Assembly (NCBI RefSeq): GCF_900112975.1
Contig: NZ_FONQ01000006.1
Span: forward strand, 106,704 to 170,703
DNA length: 64,000 nt
Source: Flavobacterium xueshanense
Lineage (GTDB): Bacteria > Bacteroidota > Bacteroidia > Flavobacteriales > Flavobacteriaceae
Direction of reading: 5' to 3'
Under the pieces are notes generated by a model, which was given only the letters and a program-made list of their open reading frames with translations, ran no database searches and was not told the DNA's origin. Shown piece by piece: positions 7,353-16,219 of this stretch (positions are counted from its first letter, which is position 1; each line of letters opens with the position of its first letter). Position numbers and translations under genes: made by a program.

Positions 7353-8780
7353 ATGAAATATAAATCACAGAAAGTAGCCTACTGGTTTTTTGCATTGTGC
7401 ATGCTTTTGTTCTCGCTGCAAATTGTCTATGGCTTTATCATGGGCTTTGACCGAATAGGAATCCAAGGATTACATGAAATTATTCCTTTTAACGTGGCAC
7501 GAGCGGTGCATACTAATTTGTTAGTGGTATGGTTATTAACCGGTTTTATGGGTGCGGCATATTACATTATTCCCGAAGAAGCGCAACGCGAATTAATAAG
7601 TGTGAAATGGGCTTATGTACAACTGATTTCCTTAGCTATTGTTGGCGTTGTTACTATAATTGGCTTTCACTTCAACCATTGGGAAGGAAGAAAATTTCTT
7701 GAAATTCCAAGAGAATTAGACTATTTGGTAGTCATAAATGTACTGTTGTTCTTATTCATAATTTTGGGTACGCTTTACAAAGGAAAACGACAAACCACCA
7801 CGGCTTTGGTACTAACAATGGGATTGTTTTTTGCAGCGTTGCTTTATATACCCGGAATGATTTGGTTTGACAGCCAGGTAATGGACTCATTTTTCCGTTG
7901 GTGGGTGGTTCACTTGTGGGTTGAAGGTGTTTGGGAATTAATTATGGGAGGTATCCTTTCGTTCTTATTGATCAAGTTGACCGGAGTGGACAGAGAAGTT
8001 ATCGAAAAATGGTTGTATGTAATTGTTGGTCTTACCTTTCTTTCCGGAGTTTTGGGAACTGGGCATCACTACTACTACATTGGAGTAAATAAAATTTGGT
8101 TAATCGTTGGTGGAATTTTCTCTGCCTTGGAACCTTTAGCTTTCTTAGCGATGGCATTATTTGCTGTGAATATGTACAGAAAAGGGGAAAAAAGTCATCC
8201 GAATAAAATTGCTTTATTCTGGACTATTGGTTCAGCTATTGTTTCTTTTGTAGGTGCGGGATTACTTGGTTTTGCACATACTTTGCCACAAACAAACCTG
8301 TATACTCATGGAACTTTAGTAACAGCAATGCACGCTCATTATGCATTCTGGGGCGCTTATGCGATGATTGTTCTAGCGATAATTAGTTATGCTTTACCCA
8401 ATCTTACGGGACGTAAACGTTACGAAAGTGCACAAGGGATGATGGCTTTTTGGCTATCCAATATTGGAATCTTGGGAATGACCGTAGCTTTTGGTGTTGC
8501 CGGAGTTGCTCAAGTGTATATGGAACGAAAAATGAAAATGGATTTCATGGTTGTTCAAAGCGAAATCAGCATCCATTTTGTAGTGCTTCTTATTTGTGCT
8601 ACCATGTTTACAATAGGAATTGGTCTGTTTATTTTTGATTTTATCAAATACGGCAGACCTACAGATGAAGCTTTAGATACCGACAATCAAGGATATAGAG
8701 TAGATGGATATAAAATCGATGGCAATGTAATTGAAAATCTAACAGGAACAAGTGATAAAAAAGGAAAAACAGTGATTTAA
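7353..8780 (+). CDS. norB: Nitric oxide reductase catalytic subunit NorB
   Basis: A 475-residue polytopic haem-copper-superfamily protein with about twelve transmembrane helices. The histidines for haem b, haem b3 and the FeB site are visible: VHTNLLVVW near the N-terminus, VVHLWVEGVWELIMGG, GTGHHYYYIG, and HGTLVTAMHAHYAFWG. The glutamate-rich VEGVWE region is typical of NO reductases and unlike oxygen reductases. There is no N-terminal quinol-oxidising extension, so with NorC it makes a short-chain cNOR. About 130 non-coding bases separate it from norQ. Confidence 0.96.
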   Translation: MKYKSQKVAYWFFALCMLLFSLQIVYGFIMGFDRIGIQGLHEIIPFNVARAVHTNLLVVWLLTGFMGAAYYIIPEEAQRELISVKWAYVQLISLAIVGVVTIIGFHFNHWEGRKFLEIPRELDYLVVINVLLFLFIILGTLYKGKRQTTTALVLTMGLFFAALLYIPGMIWFDSQVMDSFFRWWVVHLWVEGVWELIMGGILSFLLIKLTGVDREVIEKWLYVIVGLTFLSGVLGTGHHYYYIGVNKIWLIVGGIFSALEPLAFLAMALFAVNMYRKGEKSHPNKIALFWTIGSAIVSFVGAGLLGFAHTLPQTNLYTHGTLVTAMHAHYAFWGAYAMIVLAIISYALPNLTGRKRYESAQGMMAFWLSNIGILGMTVAFGVAGVAQVYMERKMKMDFMVVQSEISIHFVVLLICATMFTIGIGLFIFDFIKYGRPTDEALDTDNQGYRVDGYKIDGNVIENLTGTSDKKGKTVI

Positions 8781-8913
8781 AACTGAAACCTTTTTTGTGT
8801 AACGGAATACTTAAAATAAAATTTCCAGAATGCTTTAACCACCGTTTTTTAGAACTGCATTTCCGAAAAAACAATAGTTATCGCGTTCTGGTTTTTTCTC
8901 TAAAATAATAAAA

Positions 8914-9693
8914 ATGTTAGTAAATATCCCATATTATCACGCCGTAGGCAAAGAAAAAGAGGTCTTTGAACACGCCTATAAAAACAAAATTCCTTTCCTG
9001 TTGAAAGGGCCAACCGGAACAGGAAAATCCCGTTTTGTGGAATACATGGCACATCATTTGGATAAAAAAATCATCACGATTAGTTGTCACGAAGAAACGT
9101 CATCAACGGATTTAATTGGACGATTTATCATTAAAGGTGCCGAAACAGTTTGGCTGGATGGACCATTGACCACTGCCGTAAAAGAAGGAGCGATTATTTA
9201 TTTGGATGAAATTGCCGAAGCGCGACCAGATGTTATTGTAGCCATCCACTCCCTGACGGATCATAGAAGGGAATTATTCATTGACAAATTAGGCGAAACC
9301 GTAAAAGCGCATGACGATTTTATGTTGGTTGCTTCTTTTAATCCCGGTTATCAAAGAGGTTTTAAAGAGCTAAAACCATCGACTCGTCAGCGATTTATTG
9401 CCGTTTCTTTTGAGTATCCGGAAACGAAAATTGAAATTGAAATTTTGGTAAAAGAAACGAATGTTGATCCTGATGTTGCCAAAAAACTGGTAGCCATTGG
9501 AAACAAAATCAGAAACCTAACCGAATTGGGGTTGACAGAAACCGTTTCGACCCGACTTTTAGTGGATGCCGCCAAAATTATTCATTCGGGTCTTCCAAAA
9601 CGATTGTCGGTTCATGTGGCTATTGTAGAACCGTTAACCGATGATTTACAAACAGTCGAAGCATTGAAGGATTTGTGTGATTTGATGATATAA
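8914..9693 (+). CDS. norQ: MoxR-type AAA+ ATPase NorQ/CbbQ
   Basis: A 259-residue AAA+ ATPase with Walker A GPTGTGKS (near residue 33) and Walker B IIYLDEIAEA, followed by a sensor region ASFNPGYQRG. Its length and C-terminal region match the NorQ/NirQ/CbbQ group. NorQ works with the VWA protein NorD to load the non-haem iron (FeB) into NorB. The gene lies between norB and norD, as in other denitrifiers. Assignment to NorQ rests on both sequence type and context. Confidence 0.92.
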   Translation: MLVNIPYYHAVGKEKEVFEHAYKNKIPFLLKGPTGTGKSRFVEYMAHHLDKKIITISCHEETSSTDLIGRFIIKGAETVWLDGPLTTAVKEGAIIYLDEIAEARPDVIVAIHSLTDHRRELFIDKLGETVKAHDDFMLVASFNPGYQRGFKELKPSTRQRFIAVSFEYPETKIEIEILVKETNVDPDVAKKLVAIGNKIRNLTELGLTETVSTRLLVDAAKIIHSGLPKRLSVHVAIVEPLTDDLQTVEALKDLCDLMI

Positions 9694-9710
9694 TAAAAAG
9701 CAATCAGTAT

Positions 9711-9737
9711 TCAGTTTACAGTCGCAGTGAAAAGTGA
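9711..9737. repeat. CAGT-rich intergenic repeat, copy 1
   Basis: TCAGTTTACAGTCGCAGTG begins here, in the 83-base gap between norQ and norD. The following bases (GACTGAAAACTGATC) can pair back with it. A close copy lies at 32703-32727, in the gap between the VWA and MoxR-like genes of the second pair. This kind of CAGT-rich spacer looks like a dispersed intergenic repeat; the function is unknown. Confidence 0.5.
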
Positions 9738-9776
9738 GACCAAGACTGAAAACTGATCACAGAATACTAAGAAAAA

Positions 9777-11552
9777 ATGGGTTTCGAAATAGACGAATAT
9801 ATAGTTGGGAAGTTATTCAGACACTTAAAAAAAAGTAAAAAGATTCATCCCGAAATTATTGCAAGAACTGTAACGCTTAATGACATAAAACCTCGATTGA
9901 CTATTTTGGCTCGTGCTTTGACGGGGAAACCAATCGAAATTTTCCCTGCCGAAAGAGAAGGAGGATATAAAAATGATAATTTTTTTCTTCCTATTTCTTT
10001 TTCCAAATTGTCAACAAAAAAAGAGAACCTTACTTTTTATCTTTTTAGAATTTTATACCTGAGCGTACAACAGCGATTGAATTTGAATTGGACTTTTGAA
10101 GATAAGGACCAACCTTTGGCACTTTCTCAACAAAAAGCATTTGAAACATCAGAAGCTATTTTAGCCATTTTGTTTGAAGAATTTTCTATCGATAAAAAAT
10201 TTCATACCGAAACAAAATTGCATTTTATTCAAAAAGAGAACGGGAAAAATGCTCCTGATTTTTCTTGGCTGTATGGCAAATGGATGCAAAATGAAATAGA
10301 AAAAAACAGTAATTCCACTCTCGAAAATTTCTCTGATAAAACCAAAAAAGCGAATGAAAATCAGGCTTTAACTACTTTAAAAACAAAAGCGGTAGAAGAA
10401 GTGATTACTGTTGAGGTCGATAAAAAACAACAGGAAGATTATGTCCTGCTTCACAATTTCGAAAAAGTGGAAACTGCCGAAGAATTCAATGGAACCTGGC
10501 GTGACTTTGATGGTTCAGACGAATTAGAAGAGCATCAGGAAGCATTGGAAGAGTTGAATATGAAATACACGGTTCGGGTAGATGATACGGCACATTCCGT
10601 TTATCAATCTGATTTTATTGAGAATACTTCCATCTCCGAAAGTGCCGAAATTGATGCTAAAGGATTCCATCTTACGTATAACGAATGGGATTTTAGCAAG
10701 CGTATTTATAAGAAGAATTTCTGTAAAGTATATCCGAAATCACAACAGAAAACGGCTCCTAATTACTACAAAAAGACCATTGCAAAAAATGCTTCAACCT
10801 TATTGGGTTTGCGTAAAATGCTGACCAATGTCAATAACAGAATGCAACAGCAAAAACGACAGACACAAGGAGACGAATTTGATATTGACGCTATTACGGA
10901 TTTGTATATTGATGTTCATTCGAAACGGACACCTTCGGAAAATATATACATTTCAAATCGGAAAAAAGAGAAGGATTTATCGATTTTAATCCTTTTGGAT
11001 ATCAGTCTTTCCAGTGATGGATATGCCGCAGGAAATCGTGTGATTGATGTGGAGAAAGAAGTTTCTATTCTTTTTGGAGAAATTTTAAACGAGTTCAATA
11101 TCGATTTTTCCATTGACAGTTTTTACTCCAAAACCCGCAATTTTTCGACCTATTTAACGGTAAAGGATTTTGATGAAAACTGGAACATCGCTAAACATAA
11201 AATTGGAGCGATGGAACCGAATGGTTATACAAGAATTGGAGCCGCTTTACGTCACGCCGGTGCAAGACTTGATAAAAGAAACACAAAAAATAAATGGGTC
11301 ATCCTGATTTCTGACGGAAAACCCAATGATTATGATAAATACGAAGGAAAATACGGCATCAATGATGTGAAACAAGCACTTCGGGAACTCAACAACAGGA
11401 ATATTAATTCCTATGCATTGGCTATTGAAGCTCAGGCAAAATATTATCTGCCGCAAATGTTCGGGCAAAATCACTATCAAATTCTAACAACACCAGTCGA
11501 ACTATTGCGATCCTTGGTGCAATTGTACGAAAAAATTAAACATCAAAAATAA
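9777..11552 (+). CDS. norD: VWA-domain protein NorD
   Basis: A 591-residue protein with a C-terminal von Willebrand factor A domain (about 400-590). The MIDAS motif DISLSSDG follows SILILL, and the later residues of the metal site occur in GYTRIG and ISDGKPNDY. The long N-terminal half is helical and acidic. NorD partners with the NorQ ATPase as a metal-insertion chaperone for NO reductase. It follows norQ by 83 bases and precedes the hemerythrin-PAS gene by 8, so it is clearly within the nor operon. Length fits the NorD family. Confidence 0.92.
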   Translation: MGFEIDEYIVGKLFRHLKKSKKIHPEIIARTVTLNDIKPRLTILARALTGKPIEIFPAEREGGYKNDNFFLPISFSKLSTKKENLTFYLFRILYLSVQQRLNLNWTFEDKDQPLALSQQKAFETSEAILAILFEEFSIDKKFHTETKLHFIQKENGKNAPDFSWLYGKWMQNEIEKNSNSTLENFSDKTKKANENQALTTLKTKAVEEVITVEVDKKQQEDYVLLHNFEKVETAEEFNGTWRDFDGSDELEEHQEALEELNMKYTVRVDDTAHSVYQSDFIENTSISESAEIDAKGFHLTYNEWDFSKRIYKKNFCKVYPKSQQKTAPNYYKKTIAKNASTLLGLRKMLTNVNNRMQQQKRQTQGDEFDIDAITDLYIDVHSKRTPSENIYISNRKKEKDLSILILLDISLSSDGYAAGNRVIDVEKEVSILFGEILNEFNIDFSIDSFYSKTRNFSTYLTVKDFDENWNIAKHKIGAMEPNGYTRIGAALRHAGARLDKRNTKNKWVILISDGKPNDYDKYEGKYGINDVKQALRELNNRNINSYALAIEAQAKYYLPQMFGQNHYQILTTPVELLRSLVQLYEKIKHQK

Positions 11553-11560
11553 ATACTATA

Positions 11561-12526
11561 ATGAACGATATTTCAAATACCACAATACTTCCGGAAGGAC
11601 ATCCGGTTCAGATTTACTTTCAGGAAAACGACATTATTCAGGCACTTTTAGAAGAATTATCAGCTGTAAATCCTGAGGATGATTTGCAGAAATATACTAA
11701 TATATTCAATCAGCTTCATACCATCGAGAAACGATTTGCCCGTAAAGAAAATCAGCTTTTTCCGTTTTTAGAAAAAAAAGGATGGAACGGTCCTTCTCAG
11801 GGAATGTGGTCCTTTCATGATAATTTAAGAGAGCAATTCCGTTTAATCCAGTACTATCTTAAAATGAATAATCCAGAAAAAATTAGTATCAATACTCCTT
11901 TTCTTGTCAATGGAATCGAGCGATTGATGCAGATGGAAGAAGCGGTTTTGTTTCCAAATGCCTTAGAATTGCTTACTGAAGCCGACTGGATTGAAATGCG
12001 CAAAGGCGAAGAAGAAATTGGCTGGATGCTGCCAGAAGCTCCTGCTCCTTATCCAAAACAAGAATACATTCACCCAAGTGAAGATTTTACCAAAAGAGAA
12101 ATGTCTTTTTCGCTCGAAAATACGGCTCATTACGATGAAGGATATATGACGGTGGAGCAGGTGAATTTACTTTTTAAAACGATGCCGTTAGATTTGACTT
12201 ATGTTGATGAAAACGACAAAGTGATTTTCTATAATCGGGGAGAAGAACGCGTATTTCCAAGAAGTGCCGGTATTATTGGTCGTGAAGTCAAGTTTTGCCA
12301 TCCACCAAAAAGTGTAGGAACCGTTCTTAAAATTCTGGATGAATTTAGAAAAGGAACAAAAAACGAATCCTCATTTTGGATTAATTACAAAGAACGTCTT
12401 ATTTACATTCGCTATTTCGCGGTAAGGGATGCTGATAAAAACTATAAAGGCGTTATCGAAATGTCACAGGATATTACTGATATCAAGAAAATAGAAGGCG
12501 AAAAACGATTGTTGGACTGGGATTAA
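11561..12526 (+). CDS. Hemerythrin-like plus PAS domain protein (DUF438-related)
   Basis: A 321-residue soluble protein in the middle of the nor operon. The N-terminal half (about 10-150) is hemerythrin-like: EGHPVQIY, LHTIEKRFARKENQLFPFL, SFHDNLREQF and MEEAVLFPNAL. The C-terminal part (about 200-315) is a PAS fold (LDLTYVDENDKVIFYNRGEER, GREVKFCHPPKS, MSQDITDIKKIEGE). This arrangement is known from DUF438-type proteins. It has no kinase, DNA-binding or cyclase output. A di-iron/PAS pairing suggests a sensor or a delivery factor for NO, oxygen or iron during NOR assembly; this is inference from position. It has an 8-base gap to norD and 23 to norE. Confidence 0.85.
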   Translation: MNDISNTTILPEGHPVQIYFQENDIIQALLEELSAVNPEDDLQKYTNIFNQLHTIEKRFARKENQLFPFLEKKGWNGPSQGMWSFHDNLREQFRLIQYYLKMNNPEKISINTPFLVNGIERLMQMEEAVLFPNALELLTEADWIEMRKGEEEIGWMLPEAPAPYPKQEYIHPSEDFTKREMSFSLENTAHYDEGYMTVEQVNLLFKTMPLDLTYVDENDKVIFYNRGEERVFPRSAGIIGREVKFCHPPKSVGTVLKILDEFRKGTKNESSFWINYKERLIYIRYFAVRDADKNYKGVIEMSQDITDIKKIEGEKRLLDWD

Positions 12527-12549
12527 ATTATATTTAAATACAGATTAAA

Positions 12550-13131
12550 ATGAACACACACAAAATTGATTACAAAAACATCTACTACCCTCCAGGAGGT
12601 ATTTTGATGTGGATTATTATTTTTCTGGAACTCCTTACCTTCGGGATGGCACTTGTGGTATTTGTTTATTATGGAAAAGAGCAACCTGAATTGTTTCATC
12701 AGTCACGGTTGCAACTCAACAGTACTTTAGGAGCAATTAATACTGTTTTTTTGTTGACAAGTGGTTTTTTTATGGCCAATGCTGTACATGAGTTTAAAGA
12801 GAATAACTTAAAAAAATCCTCTTTATATTTTAAATTAACCATGCTTGGCGGACTATTATTTTTAATACTAAAAAGCGTTGAATATTACCATAAAATTGAA
12901 GCTGGTATTACACCGGAAACCAACGTTTTTTATACTTTTTATTGGTTGCTAACCGCTTTTCATCTTATTCATGTAATTATGGGTTTGGTTATTTTAATCT
13001 GGACCAACTATGGAATGATGAAAAAAAAATCGGATACAGGAGTTGAAGACATCGAGGCTTGCGCCGCTTTCTGGCACATGTGCGATTTAATCTGGCTTCT
13101 TTTGTTTCCTGTTCTCTACTTAATTTTTTAG
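12550..13131 (+). CDS. norE: NorE-like haem-copper oxidase subunit III homologue
   Basis: A 193-residue membrane protein with five predicted helices and the subunit III signature near FHLIHVIMGLVILIW and the C-terminal WHMCDLIWLLLFPVLYL. In denitrifiers NorE is encoded next to norCB and helps NO reductase reach full activity, although it is not an essential subunit. It starts 23 bases after the hemerythrin-PAS gene and is followed after 3 bases by a small norF-like gene. It could also be described generally as a cytochrome c oxidase subunit III family protein; the neighbourhood favours NorE. Confidence 0.88.
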   Translation: MNTHKIDYKNIYYPPGGILMWIIIFLELLTFGMALVVFVYYGKEQPELFHQSRLQLNSTLGAINTVFLLTSGFFMANAVHEFKENNLKKSSLYFKLTMLGGLLFLILKSVEYYHKIEAGITPETNVFYTFYWLLTAFHLIHVIMGLVILIWTNYGMMKKKSDTGVEDIEACAAFWHMCDLIWLLLFPVLYLIF

Positions 13132-13134
13132 AAA

Positions 13135-13371
13135 ATGAAAAAAACACTTTTTATCACGTATGGGTTATTGATCGTATTGACGGCTTCGACCGCTTTGATT
13201 TCGAATTCAATGTCTGTTTCTCGCCTTACTATTATTTTAATTATAGGCTTATCAGCAGTGAAATTTCTCTTGATTTCTTTCAAATTCATGGAACTTAAAA
13301 AGGCAAATGCTTTTTGGAAAGTGAGTTTAATTTCAGTTTTAGGATTAATTGTTTTAGGTATTATTTTGTAG
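13135..13371 (+). CDS. norF: Small membrane protein NorF-like (cytochrome oxidase subunit IV type)
   Basis: A 78-residue protein of about three hydrophobic segments (residues 5-25, 30-50 and 58-78), resembling the small subunit IV-like proteins that accompany NorE. Together NorE and NorF support NO reductase function in other denitrifiers. It begins 3 bases after norE, so translation is probably coupled. The assignment rests mainly on size, hydropathy, an FKFMELKKANAFWK segment typical of the family, and position. Confidence 0.75.
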   Translation: MKKTLFITYGLLIVLTASTALISNSMSVSRLTIILIIGLSAVKFLLISFKFMELKKANAFWKVSLISVLGLIVLGIIL

Positions 13372-13399
13372 AAACAATTCTTAAATAAAAGTTAAATAC

Positions 13400-13443
13400 A
13401 TGACAAATGTCATAATAAAGGATAAAGTTATCTTTTATTTTTA
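13400..13443 (+). promoter_or_regulatory. nirK promoter with FNR-like operator
   Basis: ATGAC-aaat-GTCAT (13400-13413) is a perfect 5-N4-5 palindrome. Its centre is 36.5 bases before the end of TATTTTTA (13436-13443), a -7-like box, exactly as at norC. The site lies in the 110-base gap after norF, so nirK and following genes probably have their own anaerobic promoter. A competing box TATCTTTT lies at 13429-13436. Confidence 0.6.
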
Positions 13444-13481
13444 CACTATAAAATCACGATTAATTTAACACCTAAATTATT

Positions 13482-14972
13482 ATGGAAATTACATTTAATT
13501 TCAACAAACAGAGTAGGGTATTGGCCATTGCTTTTTTTGTAGCCCTTGGTCTGTATTCTTGTTCTAAAAATGAGGAAAAAGACTCAAAATATTATGAAAG
13601 TATTACGATAGATGGTCAAAAGACAGCAGAACTGACGGCACCTCCTTTTGTTCCTAAACCAGTGGGCGATCGTTCCGCTACGAAATTGGTTGTGAACATG
13701 GAAATTAAAGAACAAGAGGGCGAAATGGTAGATGGTGTTAAATATACCTATTGGACGTTTGGAGGATCAGTTCCTGGAAGTTTTATAAGAACTCGAGTTG
13801 GTGATGAGGTAGAATTTCATTTGAAAAATCACCCCGATAATAAAATGCCACATAATATAGATTTACATGCGGTAACTGGACCAGGTGGAGGAGCAACATC
13901 TTCATTAGTGGCACCGGGACATGAAAAAGTATTCAATTTCAAAACGTTGAATCCTGGCTTGTATGTTTATCATTGTGCCACAGCTCCCGTGGGAATGCAC
14001 ATTGCAAACGGTATGTATGGTTTGATTTTAGTAGAACCTGAAGGTGGTTTGCCTCCAGTTGACAAAGAATACTACATCATGCAAGGCGATTTTTATACCA
14101 AAGGAAATTATGGAGAACAAGGCTCTCAACCATTTGATATGAATAAAGCGATTAAAGAACAACCTGATTACGTAGTGTTTAATGGAAAAGTAGGGGCATT
14201 AACAGGAGATAAAGCCTTAACAGCCAAAAAAGGGGAAACAGTACGTATTTATATGGGTAACGGTGGACCGAACTTAGTCTCTTCGTTTCATGCAATTGGT
14301 GAAATATTTGACAAAGTTCATGTAGAAGGTGGGGATTTGATTAACAAAAATGTCCAAACAACTTTGATACCAGCCGGTGGCGCTGCAATAGTTGAATTTA
14401 AAGTGGAGGTTCCCGGTACATTTATTCTGGTAGATCACTCTATTTTTAGAGCTTTCAACAAAGGGGCATTAGGAATGTTAAAAGTAGAAGGAGATGATAC
14501 TAAAAACGTCTACTCCGGAACTACTCAAGAAGGAATTTATTTACCGGAGGGTGGTACGATACAAAATATGCCTAAAGTAAAAGGGGTAACTAAAAGCGTT
14601 GCGGTAAAAACTGTAGCTGAACATGTTAAAGCAGGGAAACAACTTTACGGAAGAACCTGTCTCGCCTGTCACCAATCAGAAGGGCAAGGAATTCCTAACG
14701 CATTTCCTCCATTAGCCAAATCAGATTTCTTAAACGCTAATTCTGATAGAGCAATAAATGCTGTCTTGCACGGATTGAGCGGAGAAGTTACTGTAAATGG
14801 TAAAAAATTCAATAATGTTATGACCAGTCAAAATTTGACCGACGATGAAGTAGCCAGTGTGTTGACTTATGTCTATGATAGCTGGGGAAATAATAAAACG
14901 GTTGTAACGCCGGCAATGGTTAAAAAATTGAGAGGAAAAGTGGCGCCAAAAGTAAAAGATATTCATGAATAA
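13482..14972 (+). CDS. nirK: Copper-containing nitrite reductase with C-terminal cytochrome c domain
   Basis: A 496-residue periplasmic lipoprotein reducing nitrite to NO. A lipobox (LGLYSC, Cys27) precedes two cupredoxin domains: [12 protein letters not shown] supplies type 1 and type 2 copper histidines, [11 protein letters not shown] holds the type 1 cysteine, histidine and methionine, and [16 protein letters not shown] supplies the second-domain histidine. From about residue 380 a class I cytochrome c domain follows, with CLACH near 393. Such three-domain NirKs are common in Bacteroidetes. The fused haem domain should deliver electrons directly. The downstream free cytochrome closely resembles this tail. 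Confidence 0.96.
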   Translation: MEITFNFNKQSRVLAIAFFVALGLYSCSKNEEKDSKYYESITIDGQKTAELTAPPFVPKPVGDRSATKLVVNMEIKEQEGEMVDGVKYTYWTFGGSVPGSFIRTRVGDEVEFHLKNHPDNKMPHNIDLHAVTGPGGGATSSLVAPGHEKVFNFKTLNPGLYVYHCATAPVGMHIANGMYGLILVEPEGGLPPVDKEYYIMQGDFYTKGNYGEQGSQPFDMNKAIKEQPDYVVFNGKVGALTGDKALTAKKGETVRIYMGNGGPNLVSSFHAIGEIFDKVHVEGGDLINKNVQTTLIPAGGAAIVEFKVEVPGTFILVDHSIFRAFNKGALGMLKVEGDDTKNVYSGTTQEGIYLPEGGTIQNMPKVKGVTKSVAVKTVAEHVKAGKQLYGRTCLACHQSEGQGIPNAFPPLAKSDFLNANSDRAINAVLHGLSGEVTVNGKKFNNVMTSQNLTDDEVASVLTYVYDSWGNNKTVVTPAMVKKLRGKVAPKVKDIHE

Positions 14973-15023
14973 AAATGGGATTTAATCCAAATTGAAATAA
15001 GTATTTAATTTAATTATAATAAT

Positions 15024-15401
15024 ATGAAAAAGTATATTTTATGCATCGGAATGATGGGACTGGCTTTACAAGGATACAGTCAAAGCGCTGCAAATGGAAA
15101 AGGAATTTATGCGAAAACGTGTATCGCTTGTCACCAAGCTGCCGGGCAAGGAATTCCGGGTGCTTTCCCCCCTTTAGCGAAATCAGATTACTTAAATAAA
15201 GATGTGAATCGCGCCATAAAAGGAGTCGTAAAAGGATTAAAGGGACCGATTACTGTAAATGGTAAAAAATTTAATAGTGCCATGCCCGCACAAGCATTAA
15301 GCGATCAACAGATAGCAGATGCAATGACTTATGTTTACGCCAGTTGGGGAAATAATAAAACCAAGGTTACACCAGCAATGGTAAAAGCCCAAAGAAAATA
15401 A
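15024..15401 (+). CDS. Periplasmic c-type cytochrome similar to the NirK tail
   Basis: A 125-residue monohaem cytochrome c with a signal peptide (residues 1-20) and haem site CIACH (33-37). From GKGIYAKTC to TPAMVK it aligns without large gaps with the C-terminal domain of the upstream NirK; shared stretches include [22 protein letters not shown] and SWGNNKT. It is probably the electron donor to NirK, to NorC, or both, and one of the two domains likely arose from the other by duplication. It starts 51 bases after nirK. Confidence 0.9.
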   Translation: MKKYILCIGMMGLALQGYSQSAANGKGIYAKTCIACHQAAGQGIPGAFPPLAKSDYLNKDVNRAIKGVVKGLKGPITVNGKKFNSAMPAQALSDQQIADAMTYVYASWGNNKTKVTPAMVKAQRK

Positions 15402-15427
15402 TTCGTACAACTTAAAAGAAATTAGCC

Positions 15428-16201
15428 ATGTTAAATATGAAAAAATTTTTGCCACTATTTTTGTTTCTTATTACAGCATCGCTATGGTCTCAAGTTGTTA
15501 AAATGGCTTCTATTGAAAGAGGGACTTTTGTCCCTCTTTATGGAGCTACAAGTAAAAAGCCAGTGCAAGTTGAAGCTTTTAGCCTTGACATTTATCCGGT
15601 GACCAATGCCCAGTTTTTGGAATTTTTAAAGAAATATCCAGAAAACAGCCGCTCAAGAATGAAAGGTATTTTTGCCGATAAAAGTTATTTGTCGCATTGG
15701 GAAAGTGATTTTAATTATGGCTCTGCCAATTTAAGTACTGCTCCGGTAACGAATATTTCTTGGTTTACAGCCAAAAAATATTGTGAGTGTCAAGGAAAAC
15801 GATTACCGACTATGGATGAATGGGAATATGTTGCCATGGCCGATGAGAAACGAATTGACGCACGTACCAAAGAAAACTTTAATAATTACATTTTGTCTTG
15901 GTATGAAAAGCCAAAAACCTATGCAAATCCTGTAGGTCGTACTTTCAAAAATTATTGGGGCGTTTATGATATGCATGGATTAGTTTGGGAGTGGACAGCC
16001 GATTTCAACAGTGTTTTTCTTTCTGGGGAATCCAGAAAAGATAAGGATACGGACCGGAATCTATTTTGCGGAAGCGGTTCTGTCAACGCAACAGATTTAA
16101 TGAATTATGCTGCTTTTATGCGTTATGCTTTCAGAGGAAGTCTTAAAGCACGATTTACTACTAAAAACCTCGGTTTTCGATGTGCGAAAGATAAAAAGTA
16201 G
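15428..16201 (+). CDS. nirV: NirV-like formylglycine-generating-enzyme-family protein
   Basis: A 257-residue secreted protein of the SUMF1/FGE-sulfatase fold. Family motifs seen are DIYPVTNAQFLEF, PVTNISWFTAKKYCEC, RLPTMDEWEY, GLVWEWT and the C-terminal NLGFRCAK. NirV proteins of this fold are encoded next to nirK in many denitrifiers; their exact function is not known. The signal peptide (LFLITASLWSQ) is better placed if translation starts at the second ATG (15437, MKKFLP). The gene is 26 bases downstream of the cytochrome c gene. Confidence 0.85.
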   Translation: MLNMKKFLPLFLFLITASLWSQVVKMASIERGTFVPLYGATSKKPVQVEAFSLDIYPVTNAQFLEFLKKYPENSRSRMKGIFADKSYLSHWESDFNYGSANLSTAPVTNISWFTAKKYCECQGKRLPTMDEWEYVAMADEKRIDARTKENFNNYILSWYEKPKTYANPVGRTFKNYWGVYDMHGLVWEWTADFNSVFLSGESRKDKDTDRNLFCGSGSVNATDLMNYAAFMRYAFRGSLKARFTTKNLGFRCAKDKK

Positions 16202-16219
16202 CGCTCAATATCAACTTAA

